From Bacillota bacterium (GTDB lineage: Bacteria; Bacillota; Clostridia; Oscillospirales; Acutalibacteraceae): a DNA stretch of 22,921 nucleotides. The stretch spans positions 1 through 22,921 of the forward strand of contig JAEWRF010000223.1 in NCBI GenBank assembly GCA_023460155.1, written 5' to 3'. Of the stretch, positions 7,727 to 15,020 are shown piece after piece. The translations under genes were made by a program, and so were the position numbers. The notes below the pieces were generated by a model. The model was not told the origin of the DNA, did no database searches, and was given only the letters and a program-made list of their open reading frames with translations. How positions within the stretch are numbered: the first letter of the stretch is position 1; every line of letters begins with the position of its first letter.

Positions 7727-8221
7727 CTATTTTAATTTCGTCATTTTGTGGATCAGCGCGATCATCCCGCCGAACATGGCAAACATGGCGGCCGGCAGGA
7801 ACCACGCTCCGAGGCCGTGGGAGAGGCCCTTCGCCCCTTCAATCGTCTGCCACTGCAGATAAAAGTAGATTGCAAGCACAACAAGCTTCATCCACTCGAT
7901 CATCAGGCGGCCGGCCCGATACTGGCCCGGGGCGTTCTTTTCGGTGATTTCCACCGGATAGTTGTAAATCCAGGGAACCCGCTCCAAAGCGGTCAGCCCC
8001 GCATAAAAAACAGCCGACAGAACCGGCAGAAGAAGAAGCGAGTCCTTTCCGCCCCACCCGTCCGGACTTCCGTCAAAACCGAAATGAGTGGGAATTCTCG
8101 CGGGGAGGGCGCCCATCGAAGAAACGGTCAGGGCAGCAGTCGCAAGAAGCAGGAAAACGGCCCCCGCCTGAAGCAGCTTCTCCGGTGCGGTATAGGGCAG
8201 TTTGATTTTAGGCCTCTGCAT
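7727..8221 (-). CDS. DUF1648-domain membrane protein
   Basis: The 164-residue protein has about four hydrophobic segments (near 16-38, 62-80, 110-125 and 138-158). The loop LPARIPTHFGFDGSPDGWG (39-57) is characteristic of the DUF1648 domain, which also occurs in SdpI-type immunity and signalling proteins. This version is short and contains little else, and no biochemical role can be assigned. GAGAAAGGACTGTTTCTC lies directly before ATG 8221; the AAAGGA Shine-Dalgarno site sits in one arm and loop of that small inverted repeat. It follows the CmpB-like gene by 59 bases and could be cotranscribed with it. Confidence 0.75.
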   Translation of the reverse strand: MQRPKIKLPYTAPEKLLQAGAVFLLLATAALTVSSMGALPARIPTHFGFDGSPDGWGGKDSLLLLPVLSAVFYAGLTALERVPWIYNYPVEITEKNAPGQYRAGRLMIEWMKLVVLAIYFYLQWQTIEGAKGLSHGLGAWFLPAAMFAMFGGMIALIHKMTKLK

Positions 8222-8280
8222 GAGAAACAGTCCTTTCTCAGTCCCCCGGTAAAGTCATGCGGCTTTCGACGGCGGTATTA

Positions 8281-9084
8281 TCAGCGGCGGCGCAGCCGGG
8301 CGCGCTCCTGAAGCAGCGAGCGGATGTGCTGAAGCGAATCCCGGTCCCGGACGGACTGCATGGTCGGGAAGGCGCGGAGCAGACGGCGCTGCATCAGATG
8401 GAAGCCGGATTCCAGCCGCTCCTTGCGCTCGTAAAGGGCATGCAGGCGGAGCTTTGCGCTTTCATCCAGACGCTCGGCGAGCGTTTCCTGCAAAACCTCC
8501 AGCTTTTCCACACCGGCGCTGTGCGCTTTCTCCCGGAGTTCGTCCAGAATCAACTGGAGCTCGTCCAGCCTTCCGCGCATCTGCGCGGCGCCGACAGAGG
8601 CAAGGGTCGCGTCCGCGAGGAAATACACAAGAATCCCGCCGGAAAGGAAGGGAAGCACCCGGCCCGGAATACGCCCGATCAGCTGCTGCAGCGCGGGCTG
8701 CATCCACCGCACGCCGATGACGCTCATCATCCCGAACAGAAGGGAATTCTGCAGGCAGACCCGGCCCTGAAAATTAAACCTGTTTTGGGAATAATCCCAG
8801 TATTTGGCGTGAAACAGCTTCTCCAGCGCGACCCCCGTGCCGTATTCCAGCGCGCTGGTCAGCAGGGCCGAAACGGCGAACAGCAGGAAAATGTGATCCC
8901 GCAGCGGCATCAGAGCCCCGACGACCAGCAGCCCTCCGAAGCCGTACACCGGGCAGAACGGACCGGTCAGGAAGCCGCGGTTGATCGGATGCCCAGCCGG
9001 AACGGAGCAGTAAATGCTTTCGCAGAACCAGCCGATGAAGCTGTATGCGGTAAAAAGCAAAACCAGCGACCAGAAGCTTCCCAT
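8281..9084 (-). CDS. CmpB-type putative ABC transporter permease (ABC_trans_CmpB family)
   Basis: This is a 267-residue integral membrane protein with about five membrane segments (near 3-23, 48-60, 66-85, 112-128 and 145-165), then a charged helical and probably coiled-coil tail (168-267). Family-type motifs include SFIGWFCESIYCS (15-27), NRGFLTGPFCPVYGFG (35-50), YGTGVALEKLFHAKYWDYS (81-99) and FNFQGRVCLQNSLLFG (103-118). The family is commonly annotated as a putative ABC permease, but no ATPase or substrate-binding gene is adjacent and the function is unknown. The second ATG (9084) is preferred: GGAGGGG is 7 bases before it but only 1 base before the ATG at 9090. It has its own promoter overlapping the end of the upstream gene. 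Confidence 0.75.
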   Translation of the reverse strand: MGSFWSLVLLFTAYSFIGWFCESIYCSVPAGHPINRGFLTGPFCPVYGFGGLLVVGALMPLRDHIFLLFAVSALLTSALEYGTGVALEKLFHAKYWDYSQNRFNFQGRVCLQNSLLFGMMSVIGVRWMQPALQQLIGRIPGRVLPFLSGGILVYFLADATLASVGAAQMRGRLDELQLILDELREKAHSAGVEKLEVLQETLAERLDESAKLRLHALYERKERLESGFHLMQRRLLRAFPTMQSVRDRDSLQHIRSLLQERARLRRR

Positions 9085-9153
9085 TGCCATTCCCCTCCGG
9101 AACCGGCCCGTCCCTCTTTTCCGGAGGATGCGGCTCCCGTAATGTTTACGTTC

Positions 9154-9182
9154 AGTTTAGCGGAATGCGCTGATTTTGTCAA
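9154..9182 (-). promoter_or_regulatory. Promoter of the CmpB-like gene, overlapping the flippase stop codon
   Basis: Read on the minus strand, TTGACA occupies 9182-9177 and TAAACT 9159-9154, with 17 bases between them. The TGA inside the -35 hexamer is the stop codon of the flippase gene. Transcription should start near 9147. Confidence 0.75.
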
Positions 9183-10558
9183 ATGAAAAACCCGAGCGCT
9201 TTTTTCAGGGCGGCAAGCAGATAATAGAGCAGACACCCCGACACCGCAGGGAACAGAATCCAGCCGATAATGTCGACCTTCAGGCGGGCCGTTTTCAGGA
9301 GGCGGTTGATGCTCAGCGAGGCGTTGTAGATTTCGCTGAAAAACAGAACGGCAATGTACGCGCGGATGCCGAACATCGGCAGCAGCAGCCAGATAAGAAA
9401 TACCCGGATGCAGGAATCGCTGAAATTGTACTTGAGGGAATACATCTGCTGGTCGAGTCCCTTGAGCATATTGTCCACCACGTTGTCGAGGTACATCAGC
9501 GGGGCAAGCGGAGCCATGATGCGCAGGATATTGCTGGCCTGAGCATCCCCGAAGAACGCGCTTCCGAGCTCCTCTGCGAAAATGAGGAACACCGCCGAGG
9601 TCAGGAAACCGAACATCAGCGTAAAACGAAACGCTCGTTCCGCGTTCCGCTCCACGTTTTCCCGTTTTCCACTGGCGCTGTCCTCCGCGATTTCCGGAAT
9701 TAACAGCATGGCGACCGAACTGATAAACGACATCGGAAAAAACAGGATCGGCATCACCATGCCCTGCATTACGCCGTACTGAGCGAGCGCATCCGCACCG
9801 CCCGCCCCGTACTTTTTCAGTCCGACCGGGATGAGCACGTTCTCCGCGCTGAACAGCGCGCTGCGCAGGAACGAACCGGCCAGCATTGGCGCGGCGATGT
9901 GAACGACGCTTTGCATCGTTCCCTCCCCGTTCCGGCAGGGCAGACCGCGCCGCCGCACATAAAGCAGGAACGCCGGTACAATATAGATCAGCGAGGCAAT
10001 CTCCCCGAGGGTGGAGGCGAGCATCAGGGCGTCGAGCGGCGGAAGCGGCGAGTACGAAAGCAGCAGAATGGAGACGCCGATGGTGACCGCCTGTTCCCAG
10101 AATTCCCCGAGCACCGGCACCAGTGTGTTTCGGTTCGCAAAAAAATATCCCTTCAGGCAGGCGCAGGCGGCCAGAAACGGCAGTCCCGGAGCCAGCAGTT
10201 TCAGCGGCACTGCCGCGGCCGTGGTTCCGATAAATCGCTCCGCCGCGAAATCCGCGCCGAAAAACAGAACTCCCGCCGCGAGAAAACTCAGCGAGAGCGC
10301 AAGCCTGAGGCAGCTCAGCACACAGCTTTTCGAACCCCGCCCCTCCGCAACCAGCCGTGTGACCGCGAGACCGATGCCGGAAGTACAGGCCGTGATGCCG
10401 AGGGCGAAGATGGAAAAAATCAGCTGGTAAAGCCCCATGCCGCTCGCGCCGATCCTTCCGGTAATATAGGCGCGGAACCACAGCCCCGTGAACCGCAGAA
10501 CGACGGAACCGACGGTCAGCAGCGCGGCATTCCGGAAAAAAGCGCGTTTTCTGTTCAT
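9179..10558 (-). CDS. MOP-superfamily flippase (MatE/MviN/SpoVB-like polysaccharide exporter)
   Basis: This is a 459-residue polytopic protein with roughly 12-14 hydrophobic segments from residue 8 to the C-terminus. The N-terminal pattern RNAALLTVGSVVLRFTGLWF with IGASGMGLYQLIF is typical of the SpoVB/YtgP branch of the MATE-like MOP superfamily. These proteins flip lipid-linked precursors or polysaccharide units across the membrane. Mid-protein SALFSAENVLIPVGLKKYG and the later YLDNVVDNMLKGLDQQ also fit that branch. The substrate cannot be read from sequence; a role in the envelope or spore coat is inference. ATG 10558 is chosen because AAGGG lies 9 bases upstream; in-frame ATG 10582 and TTG 10591 would add 8 or 11 residues. 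Confidence 0.85.
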   Translation of the reverse strand: MNRKRAFFRNAALLTVGSVVLRFTGLWFRAYITGRIGASGMGLYQLIFSIFALGITACTSGIGLAVTRLVAEGRGSKSCVLSCLRLALSLSFLAAGVLFFGADFAAERFIGTTAAAVPLKLLAPGLPFLAACACLKGYFFANRNTLVPVLGEFWEQAVTIGVSILLLSYSPLPPLDALMLASTLGEIASLIYIVPAFLLYVRRRGLPCRNGEGTMQSVVHIAAPMLAGSFLRSALFSAENVLIPVGLKKYGAGGADALAQYGVMQGMVMPILFFPMSFISSVAMLLIPEIAEDSASGKRENVERNAERAFRFTLMFGFLTSAVFLIFAEELGSAFFGDAQASNILRIMAPLAPLMYLDNVVDNMLKGLDQQMYSLKYNFSDSCIRVFLIWLLLPMFGIRAYIAVLFFSEIYNASLSINRLLKTARLKVDIIGWILFPAVSGCLLYYLLAALKKALGFFI

Positions 10559-10643
10559 CTGCCAACACCCTTGCTTTTCCATGTTATTCAAGTGTATTCG
10601 CAGGCAGGCGAAAATAAGTCTGTATTTTTTCCGGGCAATTCGT

Positions 10644-10649
10644 TATAAT
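10644..10649 (+). promoter_or_regulatory. Probable -10 element for prmA
   Basis: A perfect TATAAT lies 31 bases before the prmA start codon, in the divergent spacer with the flippase gene. The -35 position (near 10621) reads TGTATT, a poor match. The call rests on the -10 hexamer and on the need for a promoter here. Confidence 0.45.
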
Positions 10650-10679
10650 GGGAACAAAGCGAAAAAACGGAGGACTACC

Positions 10680-11597
10680 ATGGACTGGACGGAAGTTAAA
10701 ATTACGGTTGACGCAAAGGACGCGGAAAGCGCGGAAAACATCGCGCAGATGACGGTGCCGTATGGCATTTACATCGAAGACTATTCCCACCTGAACGAAG
10801 AGGTGGAGGAAATTGCGCACATCGATCTCATTGATGAGGAACTGCTGAGCAAGGACCGCACCAAAACGATCGTGCACGTATACATCAGCCCGGAGGAAAG
10901 CCCGGCCGAGGCGATCGCGTTCCTGAACGAACGGTACGCCGCGGCGGGAATCCGTTCCCGGATCGAGACCGCCCCCTGTGTGCAGGAGGACTGGATCAAC
11001 AACTGGAAAAAGTATTTTCACCCCATTCCGGTGGGGCAGAAACTGCTGATCCGCCCCACGTGGGAAGAAGCGGAGAATCCGGGAGGCCGCCTGATTCTGC
11101 ATCTGGAGCCCGGCATCGCGTTCGGCACCGGCACGCATGAGACCACGCGTCTGTGCATGGAATTCCTCGAGGAGTACGTCCGCCCCGGCAGCGAGCTCCT
11201 CGACGTCGGCTGCGGTAGCGGCATTCTTTCGGTGGCGGGGCTTCTGCTCGGCGCGGAGAACGCCGTCGGCGTCGACATCGACCCGCTCGCGGTGAAGACC
11301 GCCGTGCAGAACGCGGAGCGAAACGGGGTCGGCGACAGCTTTACCGGCATCTGCGGCAGCCTCACCGAGCAGGTCGTCGGTAAATTCGACGTCGTTGCGG
11401 CCAATATCGTCGCAGACGTGGTCATCGAGCTGACCGGAGAAATCGAACGCTTCCTCGCCCCCGGCGCCGTTTTCCTGATGAGCGGCATCATCGACGAGCG
11501 GGAAGACGACGTGCTTGCGGCGCTGGAACGGAAATTCCGGGTTGTCGGCCGGAAAGAGGAAAAGGGCTGGGTCGCGCTTGCCGCGACATTGAAATAA
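10680..11597 (+). CDS. prmA: Ribosomal protein L11 methyltransferase
   Basis: It trimethylates amino groups of ribosomal protein L11 using S-adenosylmethionine. The 305-residue protein has the N-terminal substrate-recognition domain (about 1-100), the linker DWINNWKKYFHP (104-115), the PGIAFGTGTHETT motif (144-156), SAM motif I LLDVGCGSGIL (173-183), an acidic residue after strand 2 in VGVDIDPLAV, and NIVADV (242-247) as the catalytic-loop variant. ATG 10680 is preceded by GGAGGA at normal spacing; the upstream extension of this frame crosses the promoter and is not used. A GNAT gene follows after 20 bases and is probably cotranscribed. In many Firmicutes prmA sits with dnaJ or rsmE; here it does not. 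Confidence 0.95.
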   Translation: MDWTEVKITVDAKDAESAENIAQMTVPYGIYIEDYSHLNEEVEEIAHIDLIDEELLSKDRTKTIVHVYISPEESPAEAIAFLNERYAAAGIRSRIETAPCVQEDWINNWKKYFHPIPVGQKLLIRPTWEEAENPGGRLILHLEPGIAFGTGTHETTRLCMEFLEEYVRPGSELLDVGCGSGILSVAGLLLGAENAVGVDIDPLAVKTAVQNAERNGVGDSFTGICGSLTEQVVGKFDVVAANIVADVVIELTGEIERFLAPGAVFLMSGIIDEREDDVLAALERKFRVVGRKEEKGWVALAATLK

Positions 11598-11617
11598 CGC
11601 CCACTGGGGGAATTGAG

Positions 11618-12124
11618 ATGGAAACTGAAATCCGGTACGCCGGATTTGCGGACTCTCACGAAATCAGCAAAATCTATGCCCTGAGCTGGAAAACGGGCTA
11701 CCGCGGCATGATCCCGCAGGATTACCTCGATGCGCTCAGCGAGGATTACTGGACCCCAAAGTTCCAAAAGTGGCTTTCGGAGGGAACCCTGAGAGCTTTG
11801 ATCCTTTCCGAGGACGGCGTCCCCTCCGGAGCAATAGCCTTTGGAAAATCGCGCGAGAAAGAATTAGCAAGCTGGGGGGAAGTCGTTTCCCTTTACCTGA
11901 GGCCGGAGGTTTTTCGCCGCGGCTTCGGCACACTTCTGATGGAGGAGGCGCTCCGGTTCTTCCGGGAAAACGGATATCAGGACTGCTACCTGTGGGTACT
12001 CCGGGAAAATGAACGCGCGCAGGCATTCTACCGCTCGCTCGGATTTCGAATGACCCCGGACACGGTCTCCTATGAGATAGCCGGCAAACAAATTGTGGAC
12101 TGCCGGTACATACTTCACCTTTAA
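11618..12124 (+). CDS. GNAT-family N-acetyltransferase
   Basis: The 168-residue protein is a single GNAT domain that would transfer an acetyl group from acetyl-CoA to an amine. Acetyl-CoA-binding motif A is VSLYLRPEVFRRGFGTLL (90-107, with the R-R-G-F-G turn), and motif B is LWVLRENERAQAFYRSLGF (125-143). The N-terminal IRYAGFADSHEISKIYALSW fits the substrate-side helices. The acceptor is unknown. The neighbouring prmA modifies a ribosomal protein, and RimI-type GNATs also do, but no feature here ties this protein to a ribosomal target. GGGGGA lies about 9 bases before ATG 11618. Confidence 0.88.
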   Translation: METEIRYAGFADSHEISKIYALSWKTGYRGMIPQDYLDALSEDYWTPKFQKWLSEGTLRALILSEDGVPSGAIAFGKSREKELASWGEVVSLYLRPEVFRRGFGTLLMEEALRFFRENGYQDCYLWVLRENERAQAFYRSLGFRMTPDTVSYEIAGKQIVDCRYILHL

Positions 12125-12132
12125 ATAAGACT

Positions 12133-12172
12133 GTAAAAAGGCTCCAAAGCAAATGCTTTGGAGCCTTTTTAC
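12133..12172. terminator. Bidirectional intrinsic terminator between convergent units
   Basis: GTAAAAAGGCTCCAAAGC at 12133-12150 and its perfect complement at 12155-12172 surround an AAAT loop. The arms carry A5 and T5 at their ends, so transcripts from either side form a GC-containing stem followed by a T run. It ends prmA-GNAT on the plus strand and phzF on the minus strand. Confidence 0.95.
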
Positions 12173-12190
12173 ATTTTGCTTCTTTATGTC

Positions 12191-13060
12191 TTACGGGAGA
12201 AGCATCCGCTTTTCTCCGATGTCTCGCGCCGTCCCGCCGACCCGCACCCTGCGGATTTCTCCTCCGTCCACGGTCAACTCCGCACGGATTTCGGAGGGCC
12301 TGCCCATTGAATAACCCTGCTCAAAGATCAGCTCCCGCGTATTTTCCTCAATCAGACCCTCACGGAACAGGTAACAGGCCAGCGCGCCGCTGGAGGTCCC
12401 CGTCGCCGCTTCCTCGGGAATTTCGTAAAGCGGTGCGAAGTTCCGGCAGTGGGCAGCGGCTTTCCCCTTGGTTTCAAGTGTGAAAAGGTGATACCCGATG
12501 ACTCCGTACTTCCGGCTGATTTCCTTCACTTTCTGAAAGTCCGGCTGTATGTTAAGCAATTGCTTTATTGACTTGACCGGAATCAGTATATCCCGGAGGC
12601 CGGTTGAAACAATCCGGGCGGGAAGCCCGGGCAGAAACGCATCCTCCGAAATTCGGAGGGACTCAGCCAACTCGGCTTTGTCCACACATTCCAGGAACTG
12701 TGGGGGATTCTGGTCCATAAACACGGCGCCATCGGGCCGAATCTCCACCGGCAGGATTCCCGCGCGGGTCTCCTGCGTGTAGCATCCCGCACGGAGCCTG
12801 CCTGTGCTGCCCATCAGAAAATAAGCCGCAATGGTGGCATGACCGCACAAATCTATTTCCGCCGCGGGTGTAAAGAATCTCACCCTGCCATCCGCAATGC
12901 TGGATTTTGTAACAAAAGCCGTCTCGGAAAACCCGATTTCGGCAGCTATGCTAAGCATTTGCTTATCCGAAAGGCAATCCGCCTCCAGTACCACTCCCGC
13001 GGGGTTCCCTCCGCCGGATTCTTTGGCGAATGCATTCAGTGTAAAAGCACGGATTTCCAT
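12191..13060 (-). CDS. PhzF-family isomerase-like protein
   Basis: The 289-residue protein matches the PhzF/YddE fold, two related alpha/beta-barrel halves with the active site between them. Motifs are GGGNPAGVV (16-24), FSETAFV with Glu46 at the usual catalytic-acid position, FTPAAEIDLCGHATIA (63-78), EEAATGTSSGAL (216-227) and EQGYSMGRPSEI (247-258). Known members include PhzF of phenazine synthesis (a trans-2,3-dihydro-3-hydroxyanthranilate isomerase), but most members, including YddE, have no known substrate. No other phenazine gene is present. It starts 3 bases after the ridA stop with no clear Shine-Dalgarno site of its own, so it is probably translated by coupling and belongs to the ilvA-ridA transcript. 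Confidence 0.88.
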   Translation of the reverse strand: MEIRAFTLNAFAKESGGGNPAGVVLEADCLSDKQMLSIAAEIGFSETAFVTKSSIADGRVRFFTPAAEIDLCGHATIAAYFLMGSTGRLRAGCYTQETRAGILPVEIRPDGAVFMDQNPPQFLECVDKAELAESLRISEDAFLPGLPARIVSTGLRDILIPVKSIKQLLNIQPDFQKVKEISRKYGVIGYHLFTLETKGKAAAHCRNFAPLYEIPEEAATGTSSGALACYLFREGLIEENTRELIFEQGYSMGRPSEIRAELTVDGGEIRRVRVGGTARDIGEKRMLLP

Positions 13061-13063
13061 AGG

Positions 13064-13441
13064 TCAATCCAGAACCGCGACCACTTCAACCTCCACCAGA
13101 ACGTTCTTCGGCAGGGTTTTCACCGCAACGCAGGAGCGCGCAGGTTTGCCTGTAAAGTACTTTTCATAGACGGCGTTGAAAGCCGCAAAATCGCCCATAT
13201 CCGCGAGGAAGCAGGTGGTCTTAACCACATTTTCGTATCCGGTGCCGGCCGCCTTTAAGATAGCGCCGACATTTTTAATGGCCTGTTCGGCCTGAACGGC
13301 AATGTCACCCTGCGCGATTTCACCGGTGGCGGGAATAATCGGAATCTGCCCGCTCGCATAGACGGTGTTCCCGGCGACAATCGCCTGTGAATACGGCCCA
13401 ATGGCCGAGGGTGCTTCCTTCGTTGAAATAACTTTCAGCAT
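13064..13441 (-). CDS. ridA: RidA family enamine/imine deaminase
   Basis: RidA hydrolyses reactive 2-aminoacrylate and 2-aminocrotonate, the enamine intermediates released by PLP enzymes such as threonine dehydratase, and so protects other PLP enzymes. The 125-residue protein is of standard length. It holds GPYSQA (15-20), SGQIPIIP (30-37), ARSCVAV with the substrate-carboxylate Arg102, and KNVLVEVE, where Glu117 sits 15 residues after the Arg as in E. coli RidA (Arg105/Glu120). AAAGGA precedes ATG 13441. It is 21 bases after ilvA, so producer and detoxifier of the enamine are encoded together. Confidence 0.95.
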   Translation of the reverse strand: MLKVISTKEAPSAIGPYSQAIVAGNTVYASGQIPIIPATGEIAQGDIAVQAEQAIKNVGAILKAAGTGYENVVKTTCFLADMGDFAAFNAVYEKYFTGKPARSCVAVKTLPKNVLVEVEVVAVLD

Positions 13442-13462
13442 TTTTAAGGCATCCTTTCAATT

Positions 13463-14659
13463 TCAGTTTTCTAAAATATGATATCCGGCCCGGAGGATGG
13501 CTTCGCGAATCTGGTTGAGATGCGCGCGGTTGCGGGTTTCCACCCCGATGGAGAGCGTGCAGGCGGTAATTTCCGTCTCCTCGCCGCTGCGGTCGTGGCG
13601 GACGCTGACGACGTTTCCGCCAAGACCGGCGATGATGGCGGAAACCTCCCGGAGCTCGCCGGGCTTGTCGGTCAGTTCTACGGTCAGGCGCCCCTGCCGC
13701 CCTTCCTTCAGAAGGCCGCGGCTGATGACGCGGGAGAGAATGGTAACGTCAATGTTGCCGCCGGAAAGCAGGCAGGCAACCGTTTTGCCCTTCACATCCA
13801 CCTTGTTGAACATAGCCGCCGCCACGGAGACCGCGCCCGCGCCCTCGGCGATCAGCTTGTGCTGCTCGATGAGCGTGAGAATCGCAGTGGCGATTTCGTC
13901 GTCCGTTACCGTGACGATCTCGTCCACATACGCGCTGCACAGGTCATAGGTCAGTTCACCGGGGCATTTGACCGCAATTCCGTCCGCAAAGGTGGAAACG
14001 CCCTTCAGCGCCTCGACTTTTTTATCGTGCAGCGCCTGCACCATGGAGGGCGCGCCCGCCGCCTGAACGCCGTACACCTTGCAGCTCGGCCGCAGCGCCT
14101 TGACGGCGTAGGCGACACCGGAAATCAGCCCGCCGCCTCCGACCGGAACGATGACGGCGTCCACCTCCGGAAGCTGTTCGAGAATTTCAAGCCCGATGGT
14201 ACCCTGCCCCGCGATGACCTCCGGGTCGTCGAACGGGTGAATAAACACCGCGCCGCTTTCCTTCTGCAGTTCGCAGGCCTTCTGGTATGCGTCGTCGTAA
14301 ACGCCCTTCACAAGGCAGACCTCGGCGCCGTAGCTTTTCGTCGCCTCGACCTTGGAGATCGGCGCGCCTTCCGGGATGCAGATCAGCGAGTGGATCCCGC
14401 TCCGCGCCGCAGCCAGCGCTACGCCCTGCGCATGGTTTCCCGCGGAACAGGCAATGACGCCCTTCCGCTTTTCCTCCTCCGGGAGCTGGCTGATCTTATT
14501 ATACGCCCCCCGGACTTTAAAGGAACCCGTAATCTGAAGATTCTCCGTTTTCAGGTAAATATTGCTCTCCGGATTGATGTTTGGGGCCGGGATCAGGTCC
14601 GTTCTCCGGACGACGTTTTTCAGCACGTAGGCCGCCTGATAGATTTTATCCAATGTCAT
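13463..14659 (-). CDS. ilvA: Threonine ammonia-lyase (threonine dehydratase) with C-terminal ACT domain
   Basis: This PLP enzyme converts threonine to 2-oxobutyrate and ammonia, the entry to isoleucine synthesis. The 398-residue protein has GSFKVRGA (45-52, PLP lysine Lys48), SAGNHAQG (72-79), the phosphate-binding GGGGLISG (174-181) and SGGNID (299-304), then a single ACT-like domain (about 322-396). It is shorter than the E. coli biosynthetic IlvA (514 aa) and of the TdcB-plus-ACT type common in Firmicutes. That type can be biosynthetic or catabolic; the adjacency to ridA and ilvBN favours isoleucine synthesis. ATG 14659 is preferred over ATG 14665 because GAGGT lies 7 bases upstream. No convincing promoter was found upstream, so readthrough from ilvN is possible. 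Confidence 0.93.
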   Translation of the reverse strand: MTLDKIYQAAYVLKNVVRRTDLIPAPNINPESNIYLKTENLQITGSFKVRGAYNKISQLPEEEKRKGVIACSAGNHAQGVALAAARSGIHSLICIPEGAPISKVEATKSYGAEVCLVKGVYDDAYQKACELQKESGAVFIHPFDDPEVIAGQGTIGLEILEQLPEVDAVIVPVGGGGLISGVAYAVKALRPSCKVYGVQAAGAPSMVQALHDKKVEALKGVSTFADGIAVKCPGELTYDLCSAYVDEIVTVTDDEIATAILTLIEQHKLIAEGAGAVSVAAAMFNKVDVKGKTVACLLSGGNIDVTILSRVISRGLLKEGRQGRLTVELTDKPGELREVSAIIAGLGGNVVSVRHDRSGEETEITACTLSIGVETRNRAHLNQIREAILRAGYHILEN

Positions 14660-14727
14660 GATCATTACCTCATTTTCAAAAGCCCGCCGTTCGGCAAGCC
14701 GTAAATATTGTGATTCTTAAAGGCGGA

Positions 14728-14742
14728 GCAGGCTGAGCCTGC
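14728..14742. repeat. Triloop hairpin GCAGGC-TGA-GCCTGC, copy 1
   Basis: A perfect 6-bp stem with a three-base loop. The same 13-base core recurs at 14839-14851 and 20873-20887. ACTCTTATTTTT follows, resembling a weak rightward terminator, although no gene lies upstream on that strand. Confidence 0.7.
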
Positions 14743-14838
14743 ACTCTTATTTTTATAAGCTCAAGGGCTTAGTCGGTTTGGCAATGATTACTTCTTTCTT
14801 TGGTTTTGTCCTCATGCCGGACGAGTCGTACTTTCGGA

Positions 14839-14851
14839 CAGGCTGAGCCTG
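14839..14851. repeat. Triloop hairpin CAGGC-TGA-GCCTG, copy 2
   Basis: Same core as copy 1, 111 bases away in the same orientation and again followed by a T-rich stretch (CACGCAATTTTTT). The shared flank suggests duplication of a small element. Confidence 0.7.
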
Positions 14852-14900
14852 CACGCAATTTTTTACTCAAAGCTGGCTTAGAAGATTCCGAAGGTGAGTG

Positions 14901-14976
14901 CATGACTATTTTACGGATGTCCGCAGTCATGGTCCGCCGTAGGCGAGAAAGACGCTGTGCGTCCAAAGTGCGGACA
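14901..14976. repeat. Nested and competing inverted repeats
   Basis: CATGACT at 14901-14907 pairs with AGTCATG at 14925-14931. TGTCCGCA at 14918-14925 pairs with TGCGGACA at 14969-14976. The second stem encloses two triloop hairpins: CGCC-GTA-GGCG at 14935-14945 and GACGC-TGT-GCGTC at 14951-14963. The two outer stems share base 14925 and overlap in space, so they compete. The arrangement resembles a small multi-branched RNA or an alternating switch. Its function is unknown. Confidence 0.55.
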
Positions 14977-15020
14977 GGGGGGCGCTTCGACCCACGACGA
15001 GAGGGTTATCTAACCGCGTT

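Noticed and set aside
8257..9186. 309-residue rightward ORF opposite the CmpB-like gene
   Set aside because: Its product is a low-complexity Q/R/H-rich shadow, while the opposite frame shows membrane segments and family motifs.
10559..10591. TTG start of the flippase 11 residues upstream
   Set aside because: The ATG at 10558 has a better spaced AAGGG site and gives the usual N-terminus of the family. ATG 10582 remains possible.
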